Shown in pieces: positions 1 through 5,725 of a stretch of DNA of 6,869 nucleotides. Origin of the DNA: Anaerolineales bacterium (lineage in GTDB: Bacteria > Chloroflexota > Anaerolineae > 4572-78 > NAK82); the NCBI GenBank assembly GCA_024643945.1, contig JAHELX010000332.1, positions 1 to 6,869 of the forward strand, written 5' to 3'. Each line of letters starts with the position of its first letter. Within the stretch, counting starts at the first letter, position 1. Made by a program: the position numbers and the translations under genes. The notes below the pieces were generated by a model, which worked only from the letters and a program-made list of their open reading frames with translations, made no database searches and had not been told where the DNA came from.

Positions 1-24
1 GTAAAGGCTTTCGGAATCAGGCAT
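1..24 (-). CDS. Probable 5' end of a further operon gene, cut by the left window edge
   Basis: On the minus strand an ATG at 22-24 opens a frame that reads MPDSESLY and is still open at position 1. It is preceded by a perfect Shine-Dalgarno GGAGG (34-38) at a 9-base spacing. The gene would lie 99 bases after the GH15 stop and would be the next cistron of the sugar operon. Eight residues are too few to name a family. The call rests on the ribosome-binding site, the open frame and the operon context, and it could still be chance. Confidence 0.4.
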
Positions 25-120
25 GGCAACTAACCTCCAGCCGCTCTACCCCCCTCCGGCTCCCCCCTGCATGGGGGGAGAGGGTTCAGACCAGCGGCAT
101 GTGAACTAGCCTCCAGCCGC
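20..120. repeat. Pair of 25-bp direct repeats (20-44 and 96-120) covering a ribosome-binding/start region
   Basis: The segments 20-44 and 96-120 match at 22 of 25 positions and lie 76 bp apart. Read on the minus strand, each copy contains GGAGG, nine bases, then ATGCC. The left copy precedes the probable next gene at 24. The right copy gives only a four-residue frame (MPLV, then TGA at 86-88). The 51 bp between the copies hold a strong GC-rich palindrome. The repeat is plain to see; its origin as a duplication made when the palindrome inserted is inference. Confidence 0.7.
52..84. repeat. GC-rich intergenic palindrome (hairpin)
   Basis: CTCCCCCC at 60-67 and GGGGGGAG at 73-80 form a perfect 8-bp stem with a 5-base loop. 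CCCT (52-55) and AGGG (81-84) can extend it across a 4-base bulge. No T-run follows on either strand, so it does not look like an intrinsic terminator. It resembles the short palindromes scattered between genes in many bacterial genomes. It could still protect the 3' end of the upstream transcript. Confidence 0.6.
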
Positions 121-123
121 CAG

Positions 124-1197
124 CTATCGGCGGAGCGTTTTAGAGAGAATCAGGTACATGGCATGCGACCACAACAGCGGTGTGGCGACCTTCCCCCATT
201 GCTCGACCCAGGACGGGTAGTAACGGGGATCATTCAGGTTGATTTGGACTTGCTCGGGCAGATCGCCGGTGGGCGTGACCTGTGCCTCGATCCAGGATTG
301 GGCCATCCGAGCGCGATCTATCTGTCCCAGTTCCGCATAGTACCAACCAAGCCAGGCGGTCAGCAAGAGCCACTCCCCGCCGCCGTAGTAGGTGTCCCGC
401 TGATAACGACGAACGCCGCTGTCCAGAGAGCCAAGTTCTCCCTCGATTCGCGTGACCGTGCTGCACATAACCGGATGCTGGAGAGCAAGCAGCCGGTAAG
501 GCTGTGCCACACCCAATAGGCTGGCGTCGATTTCTGAGCTTCCAATGGATTTCACCAAATGGTTTCCGTTTAGGGTGTTTTCCAGGACGAAAGTGCGTAT
601 CTGGCGTGCGACTTCCCCGGCGCGTATCTGGTCCCAGGTGTCTGCTGCTGCCAGGAGCCCGCCATAAATCGCCGACAATGTGTAGGTATGGACTCCGTCG
701 CCATTTTCTTCCCAGCAGTCAAAGCAGGGGAACTTCCAGAGCGCCATTAGATAGTCTACGACCAGCTTTGCAGCTTGCCGCCAGTGCTCAGGTACGGGTG
801 ATGTTCTGGTAAGCTCAATATGCTGAACCATGCTCCACAGCCAGGTGCCGAGGCCATCCAACTGGTGATTAGGCCACCCATCTTGAATCTCTACACCCGC
901 GACCGTAAAGCGAGGATGGAATAGGCCATCTTGCGCAGGCATGACACCTTGCCGGGCGCTTTCGATACCTCGCCGGATTTTCGCATCGTAGCGCAGGACG
1001 GTGCGGCTGGCCCAATCGTGAAACTTCCGTGCGCTCTCGTGCTGCTCGACGAGGTTCATTGCATAAGCAATATACGATGAATCGCGAAACCAGCAAAAAC
1101 GATAAGGAGCAAATGTGGGCGAAGCCAAATATGCACCAGCGGCAGATTGGTTTTCCAGAATGACAGATATGCTATGGCTGTAAAGATTCAACACCAC
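124..1197 (-). CDS. Glycoside hydrolase family 15 protein, catalytic barrel only (glucoamylase / glucodextranase-like)
   Basis: The 357-residue product matches the (alpha/alpha)6 barrel of GH15 enzymes, inverting exo-hydrolases that release glucose from non-reducing ends. Visible landmarks in order are a WFRD motif at 36-39 (WPRD in the family, substrate binding), HQLDG at 111-115, CWEENGDG at 161-168, a GGGEW stretch at 272-276, LPEQV at 313-317 and a PLLWSHA motif at 340-346. By analogy with fungal glucoamylase (WEE acid, EQ base), Glu163 would be the general acid and Glu315 the base; both are present. Typical bacterial GH15 proteins are about 600-700 residues with an N-terminal beta-sandwich; here the barrel begins almost at once and that domain is missing. 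No signal peptide is seen, so action on imported oligosaccharide in the cytoplasm is inferred. The start is GTG at 1197 (a second GTG follows directly). AAGGGG lies five bases upstream inside the permease gene, whose stop is two bases away, so translation is probably coupled. The exact substrate (malto-, isomalto-oligosaccharide, trehalose) cannot be read from sequence. Confidence 0.85.
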   Translation of the reverse strand: MVLNLYSHSISVILENQSAAGAYLASPTFAPYRFCWFRDSSYIAYAMNLVEQHESARKFHDWASRTVLRYDAKIRRGIESARQGVMPAQDGLFHPRFTVAGVEIQDGWPNHQLDGLGTWLWSMVQHIELTRTSPVPEHWRQAAKLVVDYLMALWKFPCFDCWEENGDGVHTYTLSAIYGGLLAAADTWDQIRAGEVARQIRTFVLENTLNGNHLVKSIGSSEIDASLLGVAQPYRLLALQHPVMCSTVTRIEGELGSLDSGVRRYQRDTYYGGGEWLLLTAWLGWYYAELGQIDRARMAQSWIEAQVTPTGDLPEQVQINLNDPRYYPSWVEQWGKVATPLLWSHAMYLILSKTLRR

Positions 1198-1199
1198 GG

Positions 1200-2033
1200 C
1201 TACCCCTTAATCGCGCCCGAGAGCACGCCCTTGATAAAGTATTTTTGCAGGAAGATGAACAGAATGATAATAGGACCAATGGCAATCAGTGAAGCAGCAA
1301 AAATCAGTCCCCAATCTGACGTGTGGACCCCCTGAAATGCTGCGATACCAACCGGCAGTGTTCGCTTATCTGGGTCATTCAGTATTGTGAGGGCCCAGAT
1401 GTACTCATCCCAGGCTCCCAACGATGAGAAGATAGCTGCCGTAGCCAGGGCTGGCCTGGAAAGGGGCAGCATGATCCGCCAGTAGACATTCCACGAAGAA
1501 GCCCCATCGATCCGGGCTGCCTCTTCGAGTTCATCCGGGATCTGATCAAGAAAGCCCGTCAATAAAAAAGTGTTCAAGGGCAGGTTCTGGGCCACATAGA
1601 CCACGATCAGCCCGGCCAGATTGTCGATCAAATTCAGCTTGTTTGCCAGTAGAAATTGAGGAATGATCAGGGTCATGGCGGGCATCATCATTAAAATCAT
1701 GATGGTGTAATAAAGCGGTCGTTTCAGGGCAAATACGAAACGCGCAAAGGCAAATGCCATCATAGAGGCGAGCAAAACTGTAAGTACGGTGGCGCTGGCG
1801 GTAACAAAAACGCTGTTGATAAAGTAATGTTCGAAGTGGTTGGATGTCCAGGCTGCCACGAAGTTGTGCAACGTGGGTTGAACAGGTATAAACCGGGGCG
1901 GGTATTCAAAGACGTAAATTTGCCCTTTCAGCGAAGTGCCAAGCATATAAAGGAAAGGAACAACCATCATCACGGCGCCCGCGACGAGGAGCAGGTAAAA
2001 CGGGATAGTGGTCGTCAAGCGCTGCTTTACCAC
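1200..2033 (-). CDS. Carbohydrate ABC transporter permease, CUT1 family (MalG-like)
   Basis: This is an inner-membrane permease subunit of a sugar importer, 277 residues, the usual size for the MalG/GanQ type. Six hydrophobic segments are visible at about 10-30, 72-96, 106-130, 139-160, 190-214 and 242-265. The cytoplasmic EAA loop that docks on the ATPase runs from about 170 to 191, with the core EEAARIDGASS followed by LP. It should pair with the MalF-like permease encoded 37 bases upstream. The start is GTG at 2033, chosen because AGGAGG lies five bases before it. The next gene (GH15) begins two bases after the stop. The family is certain; the transported sugar is not known from the sequence. 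Confidence 0.93.
   Translation of the reverse strand: MVKQRLTTTIPFYLLLVAGAVMMVVPFLYMLGTSLKGQIYVFEYPPRFIPVQPTLHNFVAAWTSNHFEHYFINSVFVTASATVLTVLLASMMAFAFARFVFALKRPLYYTIMILMMMPAMTLIIPQFLLANKLNLIDNLAGLIVVYVAQNLPLNTFLLTGFLDQIPDELEEAARIDGASSWNVYWRIMLPLSRPALATAAIFSSLGAWDEYIWALTILNDPDKRTLPVGIAAFQGVHTSDWGLIFAASLIAIGPIIILFIFLQKYFIKGVLSGAIKG
1203..1208 (-). promoter_or_regulatory. Ribosome-binding site of the GH15 gene, inside the upstream permease gene
   Basis: AAGGGG on the minus strand lies five bases before the GTG start at 1197. It falls within the last codons of the permease gene, whose TAG is at 1200-1202. This supports the GTG start and points to translational coupling. Confidence 0.65.
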
Positions 2034-2038
2034 GGGAG

Positions 2039-2044
2039 CCTCCT
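2039..2044 (-). promoter_or_regulatory. Strong ribosome-binding site deciding a GTG start of the MalG-like permease
   Basis: AGGAGG on the minus strand is followed by five bases and then GTG at 2031-2033. No ATG is available nearby in frame, so this site fixes the start. Confidence 0.75.
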
Positions 2045-2070
2045 GTTCCAGCCGAGCATGAAACCAGCAC

Positions 2071-3048
2071 TCATGATATCTTCTCCGATTTCAATAGGCG
2101 CATTTGTAACTGGCTGATCACGAAAACGATAACAATCAAGATGTATGAAAGAGCTGAGGCATAGCCGAATTGCAGGTCGCCGAACGCCTTATCGTACATA
2201 TAGCTGAGCAGCACTTCTGTCCGGTGCAGCGGACCCCCACCTGTGATCAGCGCTACCTGAATGTAAACCTGAAATGCGCCGATGGTAAGCATGATCAGGG
2301 TGAGAACGATGGTGGGGATCAAGAGGGGCAACATAACAAAGAGGGTAATCTGCCAACCTTTGGCTCCGTCAATGGCTGCGGCGTCCTTGTATTCTTCAGG
2401 GATGGATTGCAGCGCAGCCAGGAAGATGACCATTGCCCAACCGACGCCCTTCCAGACACCTACACTATAGATGGCTACGAATGCTGTCCGCGGTTCATTC
2501 AGCCAGGGAACATAGGTCGGCAGCACGTGTAGAATATCCACCAGCAAGTAATTTATAAGACCGGAGGAGCTGGAGTTGAACAGGTACTTGAAGAGCAGTG
2601 AAACGACCACCCACGAGGTGACCACGGGCAGGTAGTATAGCGTCCGAAAAGCGATCCGGCCCCTGGTCACCTGATCCAGAATGAGGGCGACCCCCAGGCC
2701 AAGCAGCAGTTGACAGGTCACAGTCACCACAGCATACAAGACCGTGTTTTTGAGCGAGAGCCAGAAGAGTTCATCGCGTAGAGCCTGGCTGTAATTTTTC
2801 AGGCCAACAAACTGGCTGACCTGGCCAGGCATCAACTTCCAGTCATAGAGGCCGATCTGGAAAGCCTTGAGGGTAGGGTAAACCAACCAGATGCCAATGA
2901 ATATCAGCCCCGGCAGCAAAAAAGCGTAGGCGGTCAAGCAGTGGCGAGTGTTGTTGTGCCAGTTCAGCCTGATGCCGGGTGAATACAGCTTTCTAGCGAC
3001 GGCTTCGGACATAGATCGTTTGTTTGACGCCTCAAAGTTACCTTTCAT
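2071..3048 (-). CDS. Carbohydrate ABC transporter permease, CUT1 family (MalF-like)
   Basis: This is the first permease of the importer, 325 residues, typical for compact MalF/UgpA-type subunits. After about 37 cytoplasmic residues come six hydrophobic segments at roughly 38-58, 101-124, 137-157, 188-214, 239-263 and 296-316. The EAA loop lies at about 219-242 (EYKDAAAIDGAKGWQ, ending LPL). A TGGGP motif at 269-273 is characteristic of this subunit class. The ATG at 3048 has AAGG five bases upstream. A second in-frame ATG at 3012 has no recognisable ribosome-binding site and was rejected. The gene follows the binding-protein gene after 59 bases that contain a stem-loop, and precedes the MalG-like gene by 37 bases. 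It forms the translocation channel with the MalG-like subunit. Confidence 0.93.
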   Translation of the reverse strand: MKGNFEASNKRSMSEAVARKLYSPGIRLNWHNNTRHCLTAYAFLLPGLIFIGIWLVYPTLKAFQIGLYDWKLMPGQVSQFVGLKNYSQALRDELFWLSLKNTVLYAVVTVTCQLLLGLGVALILDQVTRGRIAFRTLYYLPVVTSWVVVSLLFKYLFNSSSSGLINYLLVDILHVLPTYVPWLNEPRTAFVAIYSVGVWKGVGWAMVIFLAALQSIPEEYKDAAAIDGAKGWQITLFVMLPLLIPTIVLTLIMLTIGAFQVYIQVALITGGGPLHRTEVLLSYMYDKAFGDLQFGYASALSYILIVIVFVISQLQMRLLKSEKIS

Positions 3049-3059
3049 TGGTGCCTTTA

Positions 3060-3089
3060 CTCAAAATGGGGCGACCCAAAGGCCGCCCC
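3060..3089 (-). terminator. Intercistronic stem-loop between binding-protein and permease genes (possible attenuator)
   Basis: On the minus strand GGGGCG (3084-3089) pairs with CGCCCC (3068-3073). Two more G-C pairs form inside the stem after one mismatch, and ATTTT follows. The T-run is short, so it is a weak terminator at best. In CUT1 operons such hairpins after the binding-protein gene commonly stabilise its mRNA or reduce read-through, giving more binding protein than permease. That role here is inferred. Confidence 0.5.
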
Positions 3090-3107
3090 GGCAACTATCA
3101 ACGGTCG

Positions 3108-4442
3108 TTACTGGAGCAAAGCGTCGATCTCGGCGGCAGCCTGGTCGAGAGCCTGTTGAGGGGGCAACTCGCCGCGCAAGATCCGCTGCCCTGTGTTAGC
3201 AATGATCTCATCCATTTGCGACCAGGCCGGATGTGCCGGGCGTGCCCTGGCCGTTTTCAGTTGTTCCAGGAAAGTGCCGTAGTAGGGATGGTTTTGCATG
3301 TATTGACTGTCGACCAGATCCAGGCGCACTGGGATTTGCCCAACTTCGGCCATCTTGGATTGATACTCGGCTGACATAACGAAGCGGACGAACTCGGCGG
3401 CCTCTTCCGGGTGTTGGGACTGCTGGAACAGAACGATGTCTTCGCCGCCCACGACCTCAATCGAACCGGCGGAGCCGGCCGGGAAGGGCGCGGCATGGAC
3501 CTGCTTGTCAGGAAACTGAGTTTCGATCATCGGGTAGGTCCACGGCCCATTGTCGATGTTGGCATACAGATCCTGGGCAAACCCTGTGATGGGGTCAATG
3601 CCATCGCCGAGCACGACCGGCGCGAAGCAGCCTTTGTTGTACATGTCCAGCCAAAATTCATAGGCAGCGACCGTCTCCGGGCCGTTCAAGTAGCCGCTGG
3701 CTGTCGCCAGGTCCGCGTCGACGACATCACCGCCCATACTCCAGATCCAGGGCAGGAAAACCCAGGCGGTTGTCCCATCGGCTGCGAACAGGTAAGCATC
3801 GGGATTGGCTGCCTTAATGGCGTCACATTGTTCTGCCAGCTCTTCGATTGTCCGTGCGGGGCCGGTAATGCCGGCTGCGTCGTACATTTCCTTGTTGTAC
3901 AGCCATACCTTGGTATTGGTGTCCAGCGGTAGACCGTAGTAGTGGCCGTTCCAGTAATTGGTGCTCAGCGGGCCGGGAAATACCAGGGCCTTATACTCCT
4001 CAAAGTCGGGCATGACCTCGTCCAAAGGCATGAGCGCCCCCATTTCGGCCAGTTCCGGCACCCAGATAATGTCTGAGCGGATCAGGTCGGGAGCAACGCC
4101 ACCGGCAATGGAAGTGAACAATTTACGGCGAAATTCATTCCAAGGCACGGAAAGCGATTCGACTTTGATGTTCGGATGTTCCGCCTCAAACATGGGGATA
4201 AGGGTGTTGACCATCATCTCGTTTTCGGGCGAAACCTCATTGTAGTTATGCCAGAAAGTAATGGTTACAGGTCCTGCCGGCTGGGGCGTGGCGGTCACGA
4301 CCACCATTTCCGTTTCCGTGATAACCACTGGCGTTGGCTCTTCATCCCTGGCTGGCTCAACCGCCGGTGCTGCTGGTGCACAGGCTGTGAGGATCAGCCC
4401 AAACAGAACCAAGATTACGATCGGAGCGGCAATCTTTTTCAT
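3108..4442 (-). CDS. Extracellular sugar-binding lipoprotein of an ABC transporter (family 1, CUT1)
   Basis: The 444-residue product is a solute-binding lipoprotein that captures the sugar outside the membrane and hands it to the two permeases. It has a lipoprotein signal: two Lys, a hydrophobic core at about 4-18 and the lipobox LTAC with Cys21. A low-complexity Pro/Ala/Glu linker follows to about residue 57 and includes VVVTATP. The mature fold then starts with ITFWHNY at 61-67. Family features include WNEFRRKLFTSIAGGVAPDL at 101-120, YYGLPLDTNTKVWLYNKEMY at 168-187 and the helical C-terminal half with HPEEAAEFVRFVMS. Trp- and Tyr-rich stretches (224-236, 301-303) suit sugar stacking. ATG at 4442 was chosen because GGAGG lies seven bases upstream and it starts the signal peptide. 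The same frame is open upstream to 4532, and an ATG at 4514 also has GGAG five bases before it; that start would put 24 extra residues before the signal peptide and is less likely. It is the first gene of the operon, with an operator at 4565-4584. The ligand is unknown. Confidence 0.93.
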   Translation of the reverse strand: MKKIAAPIVILVLFGLILTACAPAAPAVEPARDEEPTPVVITETEMVVVTATPQPAGPVTITFWHNYNEVSPENEMMVNTLIPMFEAEHPNIKVESLSVPWNEFRRKLFTSIAGGVAPDLIRSDIIWVPELAEMGALMPLDEVMPDFEEYKALVFPGPLSTNYWNGHYYGLPLDTNTKVWLYNKEMYDAAGITGPARTIEELAEQCDAIKAANPDAYLFAADGTTAWVFLPWIWSMGGDVVDADLATASGYLNGPETVAAYEFWLDMYNKGCFAPVVLGDGIDPITGFAQDLYANIDNGPWTYPMIETQFPDKQVHAAPFPAGSAGSIEVVGGEDIVLFQQSQHPEEAAEFVRFVMSAEYQSKMAEVGQIPVRLDLVDSQYMQNHPYYGTFLEQLKTARARPAHPAWSQMDEIIANTGQRILRGELPPQQALDQAAAEIDALLQ

Positions 4443-4449
4443 TTTATTT

Positions 4450-4454
4450 CCTCC
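4450..4454 (-). promoter_or_regulatory. Ribosome-binding site that decides the lipoprotein start
   Basis: GGAGG on the minus strand lies seven bases before the ATG at 4440-4442. It supports the short form of the protein over the longer in-frame starts at 4514 or 4532. Confidence 0.8.
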
Positions 4455-4461
4455 AGTTGTA

Positions 4462-4490
4462 AATATAGCATGAAAGGGTGTGAAAGTCTC
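4462..4490 (-). promoter_or_regulatory. Weak candidate promoter for the sugar operon
   Basis: On the minus strand TATATT (4462-4467) is preceded by TGC, an extended -10 arrangement. A poor -35 (GAGACT, 4485-4490) lies 17 bases upstream. The transcript would have only about 14 leader bases before the lipoprotein start. The operator at 4565-4584 would then lie well upstream of the promoter rather than over it. An alternative is a promoter overlapping the operator, using TTGAAA at 4576-4581 as -35, but no good -10 follows it. Confidence 0.25.
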
Positions 4491-4564
4491 ATCTTGCGAT
4501 CTTGAGCCTTGCATAGTTACTCCGATAGACACCTCCCCCTGAAAAATGCGGCCATAGCGGCTAT

Positions 4565-4584
4565 GAATTGAACCGTTTCAATTC
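4565..4584. promoter_or_regulatory. LacI-type operator upstream of the sugar operon
   Basis: GAATTGAACCGTTTCAATTC is a 20-bp palindrome with a central CG and nine of ten pairs matched, the classic LacI-family operator shape. Its inner 17 bp (4567-4583) are identical to 5666-5682 in front of the minus-strand lacI-type gene. It lies 122 bases before the lipoprotein start and six bases beyond the T-run of the repressor's terminator. It is very likely the site through which that repressor controls the operon. Confidence 0.85.
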
Positions 4585-4590
4585 TGATCG

Positions 4591-4623
4591 AAAAAAAACG
4601 CCTGGTTAGCCTGCTCCCAAGCG
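4591..4623 (-). terminator. Rho-independent terminator of the minus-strand lacI-type gene
   Basis: On the minus strand CGCTTGG (4617-4623) pairs with CCAGGCG (4599-4605), seven pairs including one G-U, around an 11-base loop. Eight Ts follow (4591-4598). The stop codon TAA (4606-4608) lies in the loop, so the 5' arm of the stem is coding sequence. It should separate repressor transcription from the sugar operon. Confidence 0.8.
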
Positions 4624-5646
4624 CTTCACTGGACCGGTCGACTGCCTCACAACCAACTTGGGCTCCAAGACAATATGGCGATCTACCTGCTTGCCGGTAA
4701 TTATGTCAAACAACATCTGGGCAGACAAGAAGCCAATACGCCGGAAAGGCTGTGAGATGGTGGTCAATGATGGATACCAGTGGGCGGACAATCGAATGTC
4801 GTCGAAACCGACGACAGAAACTTCTTGGCCGGCCAACTTGCCGCGCGATTGGAGGGCGCGTATCGCGCCAAAGGCACACAGGTCGTTGGTCGTTATTACT
4901 GCTGTTGGAGGTTGGGGTAAATCCAGCAGCAAATGCATAGCAACCTGACCGGCCTGCTCGCTGAACCCACCTGGAATGACCAGCTCGTCCTCGATCGGTA
5001 AATTATGCTTGTGCATGGCACGGCGAAAGCCTTCCCACCGTTGGACGGTACACATCAGGCCATCAGGCGGACTGATATAGCCAATCCGTTGGTGCCCGAG
5101 TTGGACCAGATGGTCAACCGCTTTGACAATACCGCTCTCACCATCCACGTCCACGTAGGCGTAATCTACCTTACTCTGCGAACGGCCAAAAGAGACAAAG
5201 GGGAATTGAACAGAGCTTAAAAACTCAATTCTGGCATCCACCGGCCGCGTTCCCAGGAGGATCACGCCATCGACCTGCTTCTCACCTACGAGCCGTTCAT
5301 AGATGGGAAGTTCGCCGGCTGGTGACGTGGCGGCCATAAGCAGCACCGCATAGCCTTGCTCGGCGCATGTGGTGTTTACGGCAGCCAGGAATTCTAGAAA
5401 GGCGACATCGCTGGGCTCGAGGCTGCGATTTTCTTCTGGGGAGATCAGCGAGACCAGGCCAATGCGATGAGTCTGGTTAGACTTCAGACTGCGGGCTGCG
5501 GCACGGGGATAATAGTCTAATTCCTGAATTGCCCGCCGGATCGCCTGACGCGTCTCTTCTCTGACAATTTCAGGGTTATTCAAATAATTCGAGACTGTGC
5601 CAACGGAAACTTTAGCCTGGCGGGCAATATCGCGGATGGTCGCCAT
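4606..5646 (-). CDS. LacI-family transcriptional repressor of the sugar operon
   Basis: The 346-residue protein has the standard LacI/GalR layout. Residues 3-24 form the helix-turn-helix (TIRDIARQAKVSVGTVSNYL) and about 45-58 the hinge (YYPRAAARSLKSNQ). A periplasmic-binding-protein-like effector domain follows from RIGLVSL at 61, with the usual LGHQRIGYI at 183-191, TTNDLCAFGAI at 252-262, VSVVGFDDI at 276-284 and LTTISQP at 294-300. The start was set at ATG 5646 because AGGA (5658-5661) is 11 bases upstream; the ATGs at 5658 and 5655 overlap or crowd that site. The recognition helix reads VG and then N where LacI has YQ and R, so its operator should differ from that of the divergent regulator, whose helix reads VS and R. 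Identical operators occur in its own promoter and before the downstream transporter operon, implying autoregulation and operon control. The inducer is presumably the imported sugar or a product of it. Confidence 0.93.
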   Translation of the reverse strand: MATIRDIARQAKVSVGTVSNYLNNPEIVREETRQAIRRAIQELDYYPRAAARSLKSNQTHRIGLVSLISPEENRSLEPSDVAFLEFLAAVNTTCAEQGYAVLLMAATSPAGELPIYERLVGEKQVDGVILLGTRPVDARIEFLSSVQFPFVSFGRSQSKVDYAYVDVDGESGIVKAVDHLVQLGHQRIGYISPPDGLMCTVQRWEGFRRAMHKHNLPIEDELVIPGGFSEQAGQVAMHLLLDLPQPPTAVITTNDLCAFGAIRALQSRGKLAGQEVSVVGFDDIRLSAHWYPSLTTISQPFRRIGFLSAQMLFDIITGKQVDRHIVLEPKLVVRQSTGPVKRLGAG

Positions 5647-5665
5647 TTCATGCATCATCCTATTG

Positions 5666-5682
5666 ATTGAACCGTTTCAATT
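5666..5682. promoter_or_regulatory. LacI-type operator at the repressor's own promoter
   Basis: ATTGAACCGTTTCAATT is identical to 4567-4583. The palindrome proper is 5666-5681 with one mismatched pair around a central CG. It begins one base downstream of the -10 box (5684-5689) of the minus-strand promoter and covers the expected transcription start near 5677. Binding there should block transcription, so negative autoregulation is the natural reading. Confidence 0.87.
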
Positions 5683-5683
5683 T

Positions 5684-5713
5684 ATTATACCACATCTTGC
5701 CATATGTTGTCAA
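5684..5713 (-). promoter_or_regulatory. Consensus sigma-70-type promoter of the minus-strand lacI-type gene
   Basis: On the minus strand a perfect TTGACA (5708-5713), an 18-base spacer and a perfect TATAAT (5684-5689) are visible. The expected start is near 5677, giving a leader of about 30 bases before the ATG at 5646. Such a strong promoter is compatible with tight autorepression through the operator that covers the start. Confidence 0.85.
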
Positions 5714-5725
5714 TAGCTCTTGACA
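5708..5725. promoter_or_regulatory. Palindrome made of two back-to-back -35 boxes
   Basis: TGTCAATAGCTCTTGACA is an 18-bp palindrome with eight of nine pairs matched and a central AGCT. Its arms are the -35 boxes of the two divergent promoters, six bases apart. RNA polymerase probably cannot occupy both promoters at once. The symmetry may be only a by-product of two consensus boxes, or it may also be a regulator site. Confidence 0.6.

Noticed and set aside
20..120. The two direct repeats as the start of a CRISPR array
   Set aside because: There are only two imperfect copies with a 51-bp gap that holds a palindrome, no third unit is seen, and the repeat content is explained by a ribosome-binding site and start codon.
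117..133. Hairpin CCGCC/GGCGG around the GH15 stop codon as a terminator
   Set aside because: The stem is only five pairs and no T-run follows on the minus strand.
3411..3932. A 173-codon open frame on the plus strand opposite the lipoprotein gene
   Set aside because: It lies wholly antisense to a well-supported gene. It shows no recognisable domain or plausible ribosome-binding site and has the irregular composition of a shadow frame.
4442..4532. The lipoprotein starting at GTG 4532
   Set aside because: The purine-rich run before it abuts the codon directly, and the signal peptide begins only at 4442, where a better ribosome-binding site lies.
4553..4565. Small inverted repeat CATAG-CGG-CTATG next to the operator
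   Set aside because: A 5-bp stem with a 3-base loop is short enough to occur by chance, and no T-run or known motif goes with it.
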